Shown in pieces: positions 22,689 to 34,244 of a stretch of DNA of 64,000 nucleotides. The notes under the pieces are model-generated. The model was not told the origin of the DNA. It saw nothing but the letters and a program-made list of their open reading frames with translations, and did not search any database. Made by a program: the position numbers and the translations under genes. Numbering within the stretch: position 1 is the stretch's first letter; the number at the start of each line of letters is the position of its first letter. Origin of the DNA: Spongospora subterranea (lineage: Eukaryota; Endomyxa; Phytomyxea; Plasmodiophorida; Plasmodiophoridae); contig OUQQ01000006.1 in assembly GCA_900404475.1 (NCBI GenBank), positions 109,792 through 173,791 on the forward strand, given 5' to 3'.

Positions 22689-24145
22689 TTATTGGCGTTT
22701 TCGAAATCTATCGACAACGTTTTGGACCCGAATTCGTTCCATTTTTCGGGAGAATGTATCGACAGGGGGAGTGGGTTCTGGTGGATGTTCAACGTATTTT
22801 GATTCATGGACGTGCCTTGCAGGCAAACGTAGGGCATCCATGCGTTGGGCGTCAAGTTGGGCCATTGCTGACGATTTCTTGGGACGCAGGATGGAACCGC
22901 AGCGATTGTGTCGAGATTGGGCGATCAGGCTCATGATTGGGGATTTGGCGTCTTCAGGTATTCCCAGGACAAATAGGGAATCGTATTTCACTGTTCTTCG
23001 TAGCCGCAATAGGTATCGGTAGGAGATTGGCGTTGTGTTGCGATAAGCGTGGCGCCTGGGACCAGAGGTGGCGCTATGACGATGAGGGGGAGGAGCAACA
23101 GGGGGAGTCGGCGTTAGCGCAATGAGTACAGGTCTGGAGTAAATCGAATAGTGATTGGTGCAATGTGAACGTGCGGTTGACAGCTGATCGGCAATCTTGT
23201 CCCATTCCTGCTCAACCTGTAAAACCCGTTGGCAAAGATCGGACCGCTCCCGCTTCAGCTCCTCAATCTGATCCAGAGAATTCTCCATCTACTTCATTGA
23301 TCGGATTAGCCATCTCCCAATCGTAAAAACCCTCCCAGATTTACATACAAATCGTAATGACTCTTCCTGCAATATCAGTATCTGATATTTGAATTGATCC
23401 ATCTGGTCCGCTTGATGAATCCGCTCCCTTTCGCTCAGCTCCAGAGCTAGCCTCAGGCTCCTCTCCGTATCCTTCGTCTCTCCACCAAGTAGTTTCCGAT
23501 GAACCGATTCGGGCCCATCATAGATTGCAGCGTTCAGTCCGTCTTCACCCGTTCGTCTGTTGGCGATAACCCTTGATCTCCTCAGTGTTTTCCCTTGTCC
23601 CTGATCTCCAACCGGGATCAGAGCCGGCCCACAATCGTCGCGTTCACTATCGCTCGAGCTGGACATGTCCAGTATCTTGGTGGGAAAATCCCATCGTTTT
23701 CCCTTTCCTTTCCTGCCCGATATCAGGTTGTTTTTGGCCATCTGGCTCATAATGTGACTGGTGTATTCAGCCCCGATTCGCTCACTATGAACTTTGCAGC
23801 TCGTCGGGACCAGGACTCGCTACCAGGCCGAATTATACTCAGAAGGTGAAACGATGTGCATGTGGGCAAATGGCGATGGAGTTAAAGGAATATTGGCGTC
23901 AACGGCTCCATACATTGACCCCATGTCCCATTGAGATTGAATCCTTGTGAATTTGAAGACGATATCGAAGAGAAGATACATATATTCCGATACGATCGAT
24001 CAATACTTACATTCGTTGGTAAACGCAAACAGGGATTGCGGCTTGATATCCGTGCAACATTTATATCCATAAATTCATTGATATTCCGATAACGTGCTGA
24101 GGTGTTTGGATCGACCTCATTGACAAGGGTGTGGCGATTATTCAT
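22689..24145 (-). CDS. Coiled-coil protein of unknown function
   Basis: No family recognised. Two exons are well supported. One (ending with the donor near 23346) carries a polar, basic segment (GRKGKGKRWDFPTKILD, SSSSDSERDD) and the helix LALELSERERIHQADQMDQF. The next begins at 23288 with ENSLDQIEELKRERSDLCQR and QVEQEWDKIADQL, a clear coiled coil. A Pro/Arg-rich tail with PPEPTPPVDTF and a basic C-terminus ends at 22689. Upstream, an ORF from 24145 (MNNRHTLVNEVDPNTSARY) with a consensus GTAAGT donor and a 39-bp intron near 23805 may be its 5' part, but one junction does not join in frame. It ends 37 bp from the IFT46 stop, in convergent orientation. Confidence 0.5.
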
Positions 24146-24915
24146 TGTTCTTCAACAGCGACAGGTTCCGATTCGAACGACTCAATCTTCAATCACATTT
24201 ATCTATTGATCTTACCAAAATGCTACATCTAAGTATTGCTGAAGGATCACTTATTTTCATATTCGATGTTTCTCATCTCCAGAGGGCCCCATTCTGTATC
24301 GACCGTCTCTCCACAGCACAACTGGTTACGCCTTTACCATATACATGGATCAATAACCGGATTTGTAATTAAAGAATCCTTGATCAACTCAGGTCTGTTG
24401 ATCCCCTATCTTCACCAGATCCCGTCCATATTTGTCGCTCTCCGACTGGAGTGGGCAGTACTGTATCCTCGTTAGGATTTCACACATGTCTTGTTGACCG
24501 TTTTGTCAACATTTGACGGAATTACATCTACAACCCAGGTCCTCTACATACAAAGAGGGAGCGGGTAATACCCTCCTATTGGTTTCGTTCTAGTACAGCT
24601 TGGGGAGGTGCTAAACGAGACTAGGGAGGATCGTAGCGTATAGCAGTGCATCGTACCAGAGAGCACCTTTTCCGTCGAGAGTAGGTTTCTGGTGAAAAAA
24701 ACCAGTTTTGCTGGGTTTGGCTGTGTATTGAGCTTTTCGAATTGTCAGCTGACCTATTCCCGCGTTTGGGATCTTGTTGAACTCGATTTTGGAGTTTTAG
24801 GGACCTCATGCGATTTAGTGCTATATTTATATGCTAATTTGCCGGGCAGTTAGGAAAGCCCATTACTAGACCCCTGAATGTCCAAGGAATAACTTGATGA
24901 GTATCAGGACAATTA
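24146..24915. other. Intergenic region without supported gene
   Basis: About 770 bp. Small ORFs on both strands (up to 79 codons) lack motifs and overlap each other. Likely the promoter side of the coiled-coil gene and the 3' side of the LRR gene. Nothing else recognised. Confidence 0.5.
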
Positions 24916-25935
24916 TTAGGATTTGAATTTATTCACAAGTAGAGCTGGTAGAGAGCTCTGCAGTTCTTCAAGTCCCTCACCAGTTAGGTTGATGATATTT
25001 ACAACGGAAAGCGCTGTACATGAACGCAATGGCGATAAATCGCACACTCTAGTATATGATATATCCAGAATTGCCAGCTTCTGACAGTGCATCAAAGGCG
25101 CAACATCGTGAACCGACGTCCCATAGAGGTTCAATCCTTGCAAAAAAGGGCAATTTCGGAGAGGGGTTATATCCATAATCAAAGTTTGTCGAAGATTGAG
25201 CGAGGTCATTGCTGGACATTGTCCCACTGATGATATGTTCGTGATTCCGCAACAACGAGCGGACAGCACTCGTAATCGCCGAAAGCCGTGAACGGGATCG
25301 ATATCTGAGACCCTGCAATCATCCATGACGAGCGTGTCCAGGTCCACGCAGGACCTGATCGAATCGATATTATGAACTAGGGTGTGGCGAATATTCAAAA
25401 TGGCCAGCGACGTGCACGGCGATAGGGGAGAGATATCAGACACAATGGTGTTGCGCAGGTTCAGGTCAACCAATCGACGACAGCACGATAATCCTGATAT
25501 GCTCTCGAGTTTGGAGCAGTACGACAGATCCAGCTTCGTCAAAAGAATTTCTTGTCTGAACTGCGGTATCTTGACGATATTCGTATTCGACATGGATAAA
25601 CGGCGTAGCAACCGACAGGATGACAATGCAGAGATATTTGACACTCCTGTTCCCGATAAATTCAACGACTCAAGATTCGTGTATAGATCCGCAAATTGGT
25701 GAACATGACGGTTCTTGATCTTTTGCCTATTCGACACATCTATCCTGATTATTTTCCTACCTGTACTGCGACGTAACCCTCGACTGGTTTTCATCATCGA
25801 ATACCGATCCGGAAGCGTCATGAACTCCCAGACGATATCGGCCGGCGGCCATACTCGATCCAATAGACTCTGCAAGGGGTGCGTCGCGGCAACGGATTGA
25901 TCGATAATCTGATGTGATGAAAGCCTGACCACCAT
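24916..25935 (-). CDS. Leucine-rich repeat protein with F-box-like N-terminus
   Basis: Single exon, 339 residues from the ATG at 25935. Residues about 20-60 (PLQSLLDRVWPPADIVWEFM..LPDRYSMMKTSRGLR) resemble an F-box. From about residue 85 a run of roughly 10 LRRs of 22-24 residues follows, with the pattern L..L.L..T.V.DISPL..C..L, for example LVDLNLRNTIVSDISPLSPC and LAILNIRHTLVHNID. The DIxPL form is the short LRR type seen in many protist proteins. If the N-terminus is an F-box, it would act as an SCF substrate receptor. Cys at the end of each repeat recurs strikingly. No signal peptide. It is divergent from BCD1, with about 150 bp between the starts. Confidence 0.7.
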   Translation of the reverse strand: MVVRLSSHQIIDQSVAATHPLQSLLDRVWPPADIVWEFMTLPDRYSMMKTSRGLRRSTGRKIIRIDVSNRQKIKNRHVHQFADLYTNLESLNLSGTGVSNISALSSCRLLRRLSMSNTNIVKIPQFRQEILLTKLDLSYCSKLESISGLSCCRRLVDLNLRNTIVSDISPLSPCTSLAILNIRHTLVHNIDSIRSCVDLDTLVMDDCRVSDIDPVHGFRRLRVLSARCCGITNISSVGQCPAMTSLNLRQTLIMDITPLRNCPFLQGLNLYGTSVHDVAPLMHCQKLAILDISYTRVCDLSPLRSCTALSVVNIINLTGEGLEELQSSLPALLVNKFKS

Positions 25936-26088
25936 CAACAGATAACCAAATGAGAATCAGCACCTGTATATCAATCGTCCCAGTTAATATCTTCACCATC
26001 TGTAACATCAGCAACTCCGTAGTCACAATAATTGCGCTATCAAAATGGGCCCCTGGGTCCAGGTCTGCGACTGCGGCCCATACTGGTC

Positions 26089-27012
26089 ATGATCTCTCCA
26101 ATGCCTGAGACTGCATTGTCGCCGTCGTCATTGTGTCAACAGTGTAATGGCGAGCCTCGCAAGTATCGCTGCCCGAAGTGTTCCATGCAGACCTGCAGCG
26201 TGTCGTGCATCCAGACGCACAAGGAGGCCACAGGCTGCAATGGCGTCCGTGATCGGGTCGGATTTGTAGCGATCAAGGAATTCAGTGATCAGCTCTTGCT
26301 GAACGATCTTTCGTTCCTCGAAGAGGTGTCGCAACTTCGAGGGCGTTCCAACCGTGATAATTTGGTAACCAATGGCCATGGGCAAAAGCGTCCAAGTTTC
26401 ATCAAGAAGCTTCAGGACGGATGTCGACAGCCTTCGCGAATGATCGACCTGAAGATAATGGCTCCAGGAATGACAAAGAGGAAAATGAATCGGTCAATAT
26501 ATGATCAGCAGAAATCCGAAGTGCTATGGACTGTCGAGATTATCTTTGGATGGGATGGGGAACGAATTTTGCGACATCGTGTGAAAGAAAGATCGACATT
26601 AGAGGATGTCGTGTTGGCATCGATTGGAAAAGATCAGGTTCGGCAACACAGATTAGGGCGGTATATAGATGACGATTCAGCGGTTTTCATGATCGCTCCT
26701 CATGCGAGTTCATCACCTTACCGACGAGTTGACAGGAACTCAACGTTGGCGGATGCAATCAGGTCTTCAACCGTCATTGAATATCCCACTATTCATGTCG
26801 CTCGAGGAAGCGAAATATCGCAATTCACAGTCACCGATCGTTTGCTTTGTGTTGATGAGGTGCATCAAGGTCCTGAATCAAGTCAAGGTTCAGATGGCGG
26901 TCGAGATTCAACAGATCAGACAGGGTCAGAGTGTCGAGAGCATGACGTTATAGATAGTGGCATGGACAACTTCACGATTCCGCGTCTTGAGTGTGATCCT
27001 CTCACCAGATAG
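26089..27012 (+). CDS. BCD1: Box C/D snoRNA biogenesis factor BCD1 (HIT zinc finger)
   Basis: Single exon, 307 residues from the ATG at 26089 (26101 is an alternative). The HIT zinc finger is near the N-terminus: CQQCNGEPRKYRCPKCSMQT, CSVSC and HKEATGC (C4-C2HC spacing). It is followed directly by the conserved DRVGFVAIKEFSDQLLLNDLSFLEEV, which is the BCD1/ZNHIT6 signature. The rest is a helical and beta-rich domain with no catalytic motif. BCD1 helps assemble box C/D snoRNPs with Rvb1/2 and NOP58 in the nucleus. The C-terminus is acidic and Ser-rich. Confidence 0.83.
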   Translation: MISPMPETALSPSSLCQQCNGEPRKYRCPKCSMQTCSVSCIQTHKEATGCNGVRDRVGFVAIKEFSDQLLLNDLSFLEEVSQLRGRSNRDNLVTNGHGQKRPSFIKKLQDGCRQPSRMIDLKIMAPGMTKRKMNRSIYDQQKSEVLWTVEIIFGWDGERILRHRVKERSTLEDVVLASIGKDQVRQHRLGRYIDDDSAVFMIAPHASSSPYRRVDRNSTLADAIRSSTVIEYPTIHVARGSEISQFTVTDRLLCVDEVHQGPESSQGSDGGRDSTDQTGSECREHDVIDSGMDNFTIPRLECDPLTR

Positions 27013-27154
27013 GTAGTTTTCTGTAATTATGTACCTGATTTACTAATGATGACAGTTCCCAAAAATAATGTGGGTTGTTAGATATTTATGGCTAATAAAT
27101 TTACATGATCATTTTCAAGATCTTTTCATTCTGTTATGTGATTGTGGGTAAACG

Positions 27155-30100
27155 ATGGACAATAGTGCTTATGGCGGTGGTGACAAATCAAATGGCACCC
27201 TTGACCTGGCGCCTGAATTGAACTCGGCGCTAGCCAAGCAGCATGGCGAGTGTGGCGACCAACTCATGGAGTTAGGAGCATATAGAGCTGCAAAGTCGCA
27301 TTATTTGCAAGGACAAGCGATTGTCGACAAATATTTGTCAACTCCCAGCGAATCATTGAGTTTAAGTGTAGAATTCAAAACGCGAATTAACAGTTCTTCG
27401 CAATACCTACCTTCTCAACGGTTCTCCGATTCGATTACTGAAAACGATGAACGGTTTCTTTTCGAACGGCTGAACCTTGCTGCTCTAGTTGCTCTTGATC
27501 GTGGTCGCTATCATGCTGCTTGCGAGATCATCGATGCAATTCTTTCATGTCGCCTGGATAATGAAAATAGGCAGCACTTCCAAACTAAGAAATCTCGAAT
27601 TGCTAAAGTAACTCATAGTTTCACAATACTATTCACAACAGTCAATGTAAATCTGTTTAGATGACTTCTGATAGAGACAACATTATCGATATTGCCAGTT
27701 TGATATCTGGTCCACTGTTAGCTTTATCGAATCAGGCAATGTCTCGCCAAGATTTCGTCCTGGGACTGTTGATATTGATATCAGGGCGTGATGCATATAC
27801 GGAAGCCATAGCATATATCACCAGAAATACGGCAGCGACCCTATCGTCTGATCAGCAGACCAAGTTGGCGGAACAGTTGAACGAGGCAGGTGACTCGGGA
27901 TCATGAGGAAACAATCGAGTGCACTGACATTGTCAATAGGCTGACAAGGCCATCGCCAACTGCAGAACTGCTCTTGTATCCTCGTTGCCTAGTCGAGACA
28001 AACTTATTAGCAAGATCGACGAGCGGATTCGCCATGAGCTGGAGGACGTTCAAGTAATGCTTGACAGACAAGATATCAACTCGGACAGAGATGCGCTGCT
28101 CAGGCCATCTATTGTAGTTGACATGACCATGGTAAGATCTTTATACTTAGTCAACGAATGGCGATGAATTCAATGACCATAGGAAGGAAAATTATCAGCT
28201 GCTAAGCAGTCATTAATGCTGATGAGAATCATTGATCCGGAGAAAGATCAGATTAAAGCTTGTATTGATATATTGGCAGAATTAAGCTCGCGTCGTCATT
28301 TAATTTGTGAACGACGTCACATATCGGGGTCGCAGCTCATCTATAACCGAATCAAGTCACTTTGTGATTGCCTTGAGCCGGGGCCCGACCCAGTTATGGC
28401 TCAGATTGTCAAGCAGATGTTTCTACGTTTTGCTGACAGCTATCATCACAATGAGCACCACAAAATAGACATGACGAGTCCTATACGTGATTCAGGTTAC
28501 ATAGTCGACGAGTTCATGAAGAGTTGGCGAGTTGACAAGCAAATGGTGAGACTATTTTGCATTGAGTATGCATAAATTTCATTAACAATTTCGTTTTGTC
28601 CAGTTCGTATCAAGTGAATCCCGGTTCCGCAAAATGCTGGCTCAAGCTCAACAGCATCTAGCTGCCGCTCGTGGAAGGATAACCCATGAACATAGTATAG
28701 ATTATGTTGAAGAACAGTTGAAAATAAGTTACGATATTTTCAATGAGATCGTGGATGGATCCAAAACGCTCTGTCCCCGGTCTTCAACCTCATGCTCCCA
28801 ATCCGCACAAAATGCCATTCAGATCTGTGGCCAGGTAAAAACCATATTATTGCGGTTCCACGACATCTAAGGCTTATGCCCAATAACGTAGATGATGAAA
28901 TCAGTAGCATGTCGTCGGGAATCGCTGCGATGCATGCAATCAAATGACAAAAGCGGGGCTCTGAAGTGGATGGTTCAGGCTGGTCACACCAGCACACTTG
29001 ATGATATCGAGGATGATATAATGCAAGTCGGTGACCTAATGGTCAGCCAGTTCCGTGCTCGTGGTAATCTAGTGGCGGGCATCTCGGCCCTCGATCGTAT
29101 ATCATCCATCGGCAATCAGGAATACAATGTCGATCAAGATCAACTGATATCAGGTAACGTGGATCAAACAACAAGAGCAGCCCCTCTGATATGACAGCGA
29201 TGCATGGCATGACCGACACACAGAAAGTTCCTGTCCGTTCTCATCCTGACAGGCGATGTCACTGTGGAACAGCGGTTAAACGTTTCGCGACAATGAAATG
29301 TTGATATTCCATCACGCTTGGGTCGGGTCATCAAACTACCTCATTGACATGATTACTCTTCATAGGGTTTATACGAGCTGCTCAACGCCTCGATTCGAAA
29401 GACAGTAAAATATCACTGTGGTCAAAGGCGTATCGCCTGCGGTGCCAAGCAGCGGCGATATTTGTCAAGAAGGATTATAAGAGAGTGAAGGCGATTTTAG
29501 AAGAATGCAGCGATCTTATCCCAGACTCCGAAATATTTCGTAGAGATATACAAGATGTAGATAGTTTCGTTTATAAAGATGAATTACAGTCAGCGGCGGA
29601 ACGATTGCAATCCCGTAATCGTCGTTCCAGGAACAAAACAAAACCAAGTGTTGGTATTTTGACTAGAAACTCACAAGGGATGTGATATCTAATAATCTAG
29701 TTTCAGGTTGAATCGTTATCAAACAGTTCACAAGCGTGTGCCTCGCCTTCTTCCTCTGTTGATAGCCAAAGCCCTGGTTTCAGGAATAAGTTGATCAATG
29801 GGATCCTTGACGAAGTATTAGGGAAAGAGGGAGAAGATCGTATTGATTATTTGGAAGCTATTCAATCTGTCTTATTAACTCATCCCGGTCTTGAAGAAAC
29901 CGATATATCGTAGGGTATCTTTGTTAATCGACACGTGATGGTTATTTAATCATGTGCTCTTGATTTTTTAGCGACAACGACTGGTCAAGGCTGAAGTCTC
30001 ATTGTGTGGATGGATTAAATTCCATATTTGGACACTCCATGGCCGATGTTGAAAACGTAATCAGGCAGCAAACATGTGTGTGGATGATAAACAGGTGCCG

Positions 30101-32196
30101 CGTTGTTGTTTCAGACTTTCCACTTTTTTGATTCAAATTTACTATCAGATCCAAATCCCCTGCATCCGAAAAATATCGTCGCCAGCGCTGTTTGAAAATA
30201 GCCGTCCGATGTATCAAAAAAGCATATAAAATAATCGGAGTTGGAGAAATCGATTTAGATATCAGATTGCTTGGCAGAATTCAGTCATCGCTAATGGACA
30301 ACTATCTGTCAATTGGTGATGACAATGCTGCTCATGATATTGAATTCGGGCATTGGATAGGTGTCTATACCCAGCGTAAATGGTCCGCATTCAGTTTTTG
30401 ATGTTGAGTGCCAGGTGATGAATTGGGATCGATATGGTTTCCTGATGTCGCTAGCTCTCAATCAGAAAACGACGACGATGCTATGGCCAAGCAACTTGTT
30501 TTATCGTGGATCGAGCGGAATGATATATTGCGACGTTATGATCCAAATATATGGACTCAAATAGCGTCTGAAATATTAGCCGTATGCCGCAGCAAATTAC
30601 AAGGTTTCGACATTGTCGAACCAATTATGGAGAAGTATTTTTCCTTGCCATAGCGGCAACATCAAAATTAAGCTGATTTACTGTGTCTAGGTTGCGTCTT
30701 CTTATAGAGCACAATCAATCATGGATTATTTCAGACCTTGACCTCATTGATCCTCCTGCATCCAAAGTAGAACCGATCTCGTCGTCCTTGTCAGCAAATC
30801 AACTGGCAACTGTACAAATACCAAGTTTGTCTTTGCAATCGATTTCTGCGATTTCATGTGACTCCCCAACTTTACCCCTTCCAAGCTTTCCATCTCTAGC
30901 TTCTGCTCCTACTCAATCTGCCTCTTCATCGCTACCATCAGCCGCATCACTCTCACCTTCATTTTCACTGCCAAAATCCGTGTCGTCTCCGCCCACATCT
31001 GTGTTTTCAGCTACTTCTGCGTCAATGTCATCTGCCACTTCTCCCATGCAACAGATTGCTAAGTCCATTATTGGGTCGTGTCTCGTCGATTACATCTTCA
31101 ACACATGCCGGTTATCAATGCCGTCAGTTGTCGTGTTTTTTATGTCTCGTAATGCTAATGGCAACCATTTCTTCTAGGTCAAACGTATCATTACGTACTG
31201 CATGTTTCATGGTGTTGCCCGATCTGGTGATGTCCACACTAAACGACGAGACTCTCCACGAAGAATCTCGAAATATATCAAATCTCATAAACATTATGAG
31301 TAGCATTTTGCAAAAGAATACAACAGATGACATTGACGTCTGGTGCCACGGCATTCGTTATGCATTTTACATTGGGTTAAATCCGAATGACATTCCTCTC
31401 ATCGATGCAGTTCAAGCTCGAACTTTCATCACTAGCATGTCATCGGCATTATACGTCAAGTTGGTAATCTCTGTTTTTGTTTATCATGCGCTAACATATG
31501 GAAACAGTCACATTATGGAGAGGACAGGTTCCAAAGATATGATATCAGACATGATTGAATTTCAACGAGACGCTACGAGACTGTTGAGCCGATACATCGC
31601 ATCAGACCAATTAATAACTGAGCGACTCACTGAGAACCCTTTTTCCTTATGCGAGATTTGCCAAGATTTGGTTGATCAGATAATTGATCAAAGAAACTCG
31701 GATTTCGATTCCGCCCAACAGGAAACTCCCCCCGTCTCTGAACAAACCGATAAAGCTGCTCTCTCAGCTATATCCACCTCCTCGAGAGAATTTATCGCGA
31801 ATCTTCGTCGTTTAGTGTTGATAAAATTGCTTCCAGTGGATGCAAATAAAAGCCGGTAATTAAGAGAATAGACATGCTTTTACTTCAGTATGTATTCACG
31901 AGGATTTGGCATATAGGGGTCTCATATCATCGTGGATCGACGATGTATTGACAAGAGCGTTATCAGCTGACGCACATGCACGATTTATCAATAATCTATT
32001 AGTACAAAGCCAAAGAACACATGAATATACTAAGCAGGACATCGTGAACCGCATTGTCAGATCCCTTAAACCGTTCATTGAGGGTGAAACCGAGCAAGTT
32101 TTATCAAGCTACGCTGACCGCGAAGCGCTAACTGCGAAGATGCTGAATTCTATTAAGCGAGCGATTGTTGAATGTAAAACAAACTTGAGAGGATGA
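27155..32196 (+). CDS. Large multi-exon helical (TPR-like) protein, unrecognised
   Basis: I do not recognise this gene. From ATG 27155 at least a dozen exons on the plus strand link through 45-75 bp introns. For example, exon ends near 28131, 28542, 28835, 29153, 29650, 29910 and 30060 have GT-AG partners that keep the frame. The translated text is almost entirely amphipathic helix. Early segments look like TPR/SEL1-type pairs (LMELGAYRAAKSHYLQGQAI, LAALVALDRGRYHAACEIID, AYRLRCQAAAIFVKKDYKRV). A Ser/Pro-rich linker lies at about 30830-31050, and a second helical region ends at 32196. Total length would be near 1,400 residues. Several junctions (29.2-29.35, 30.1-30.2, 31.45-31.5, 31.86 kb) are not settled, so a split into two genes is possible. 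Confidence 0.55.
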
Positions 32197-32287
32197 ATAC
32201 TATGCAATCATTTTGACAAAATCATTAAAAATATGACATCAAGCATAACACTTGACTTTTCCTCTATTTGAATAAATGCTGCAATGA

Positions 32288-32869
32288 TCAAGCAGATGCG
32301 TCGACTGGAAGCAGAAGAGGGGAATACGATTTGTGATCTGGAGGACATAACTCTCTAGAGGGCTCTCGTAGTCGCAAGTATGCGATAAACAGAACAATAC
32401 CACCGAATGTTCCCATACAAAATATGACCAGCGCAATCAGTTGTGGATCCAACAAAGAATAATTGACGGCTCCAGGAGGTACATCGGCATCTTTTTGCAA
32501 TAGGTGGTCATCAGCATTTTGCATTGTGCCTTTATCTCCTAGCACTGGTTCCTGGCTGCTGCCAGATTCATCGTCAGCGTACGACGGCAGTGATCTGGGG
32601 AAGACATGCGACCGAAGCGGTGATTGACCTGTCAGCTGACGATGACGGCGCATGATGACGATAAGGCGAACCCGAGGGCGATGAACCCCTTTATCTTCCC
32701 CAGATCCTATATCGTTATCCACTGGGCGTCTAATGACCAAGATGCTGTTGACAGTGACTCCGCCGGTGCCATTACCATTTTCCGATGATGCAGGAAGGTC
32801 GTCCAATCCTAGAGCGCTAGAAATCACCAGCACAATGACCAATGTTAATCGTGGCATCATAAAGGGCAT
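32288..32869 (-). CDS. Single-pass type I membrane protein, unrecognised
   Basis: Single exon, 193 residues. Residues 1-22 (MPRLTLVIVLVISSALGL) form a clear signal peptide. One transmembrane segment lies near residues 145-165 (LIALVIFCMGTFGGIVLFIA), and a short basic then acidic cytoplasmic tail follows. The extracytoplasmic part is polar and has two N-glycosylation-type sequons (NGTG, NYS). It lies tail to tail with the large helical gene, 91 bp from its stop. No family recognised; the topology alone suggests a secretory-pathway or cell-surface protein. Confidence 0.55.
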   Translation of the reverse strand: MPFMMPRLTLVIVLVISSALGLDDLPASSENGNGTGGVTVNSILVIRRPVDNDIGSGEDKGVHRPRVRLIVIMRRHRQLTGQSPLRSHVFPRSLPSYADDESGSSQEPVLGDKGTMQNADDHLLQKDADVPPGAVNYSLLDPQLIALVIFCMGTFGGIVLFIAYLRLREPSRELCPPDHKSYSPLLLPVDASA

Positions 32870-32949
32870 ATATTCTAATGATCAGTTATTCGGAGGATAG
32901 ATGATGAATTTGCGATAAACGGGATTAAAAACGGCCGATGCCTGGCGGA

Positions 32950-33891
32950 TTACAACCCCCTTTCCGCCAAAATTCTGGCGACCGTATCGCGATAGAACAT
33001 AGTGGCATTAAACGTGCCAACGCCTCCACCTGGCAAAACCCAATTAACTTGTTCATAATGATCTGCCGATATGGTTCCGAGATATTCGCCCCATTTTGAA
33101 CTCGCCACCGAAACAAGTCCATCATTATCACCTTCTCTGCTGTTAATGTACGCATGCGATGGCCTCAGCATATACGGTAATTGATAATGGGCTTTACAGG
33201 CACCAAAAGAAAAATATTTCACAGAGACGTGATCAGGTGTCGCAATGTTGAACTTGCGTAATGACGTTGTTGTAAGATCGTAAAACACTTGAGTGTCAAT
33301 ACCGGCCAAAGCGAAAAGCGTTTCAATCTTCAGGCGCTGTCCAACAGTGGAGACACCCCAATCAGCTAATGTGGTTCCGCGATGAGGAGTGGCGATGGTA
33401 GTGATCGATGCGATGTGGCAATAACCGTGGAGGTGGGTGACGACATGTCGGGCATCCAGACCTCCAAGGGAATGGGCAATAATATTGACACGTTGTTCAT
33501 GGCAAATCTGTCCGCTGGCGTAAAGCCCACTGATATAAGCTAATAGAGCAGACGCCCGCCTCTCAATACTAGCTGCATGAGGTACTAGTGGCTCAAACAC
33601 GGTGCACCCCAAACTACGAAGCGCGTCCGATATCTGATGGAAATAAGGCATGCGGAAGTACCGCCCTATGTCCATCAATCCATGGCAAAGGATGAGGGGA
33701 TTCTTGGGCGTTGGCCCCAACATCAAAGTGGGAATCCGACGATTATCTGCCCACGAACATACTGTATATTGTCTGACTGTGTGTGTTATAGCCGTGTCAC
33801 GTTTGACACACACAGCAGTCCGCAGTATATCGGTCTGTGAATCTGTTACACACAATATCATGGGGGGAACTGATACACTGATATCCGCCAT
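32950..33891 (-). CDS. Alpha/beta-hydrolase, triacylglycerol-lipase-like
   Basis: Single exon, 313 residues from the ATG at 33891. It is an alpha/beta-hydrolase with PLILCHGLMDIGRYF (oxyanion strand), VFEPLVPHAASIERRASALL, the nucleophile elbow NIIAHSLGGLDARHV, and ITTIATPHRGTTLADWG. An acidic segment GDNDGLVSVASSKWG and a late His (ISADHYEQVNW) would complete the triad. This block order matches the fungal/bacterial triacylglycerol lipase group that acts on membrane or storage lipids. No signal peptide follows the chosen start. It shares no alignment with the class 3 lipase at 19.7 kb beyond the generic fold. Confidence 0.75.
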   Translation of the reverse strand: MADISVSVPPMILCVTDSQTDILRTAVCVKRDTAITHTVRQYTVCSWADNRRIPTLMLGPTPKNPLILCHGLMDIGRYFRMPYFHQISDALRSLGCTVFEPLVPHAASIERRASALLAYISGLYASGQICHEQRVNIIAHSLGGLDARHVVTHLHGYCHIASITTIATPHRGTTLADWGVSTVGQRLKIETLFALAGIDTQVFYDLTTTSLRKFNIATPDHVSVKYFSFGACKAHYQLPYMLRPSHAYINSREGDNDGLVSVASSKWGEYLGTISADHYEQVNWVLPGGGVGTFNATMFYRDTVARILAERGL

Positions 33892-34244
33892 AATGTAAAC
33901 AAACACATAACCCCATTGCTGGATATCGGAAAATCGCCCGATCTGCAGACAGCTAATTCAGTTCAGACGCTATTAAACTGTCTGAAAACTGAATAAGGTA
34001 GCTAAGTATCTAGAACCTGACGTGTGATCGCATTATCGGAATGGTAGAGTTTTACGGGTATATCCGACGCGGAACGACTGTTGCTCAAACATCAGCAGTT
34101 TTATTTCCTTTAGTTGTTAGATGTGGCAAGGAGACCATGATGCAGTTCTGTTTCCGTAGTTGAGTAGATCAATTATAATAATGATGATGATGATGGGGCC
34201 CGTATGGGCCATGATCATGATCATGAACTTGACATACCGTCATA
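33892..34244. other. Intergenic region with GAT-type simple repeat
   Basis: About 350 bp. A short GATGATGATG tract lies at 34180-34196, with a repeated CATGATCATGATCATGA nearby. The region must hold the lipase promoter and may include the 5' exon of the next gene. Confidence 0.45.

Noticed and set aside
31452..31512. Intron-like GTAATC..GAAACAG inside the large helical gene
   Set aside because: Removing it shifts the frame into stops, while the unspliced frame stays open for hundreds of bases. Left unspliced, but the site is uncertain.
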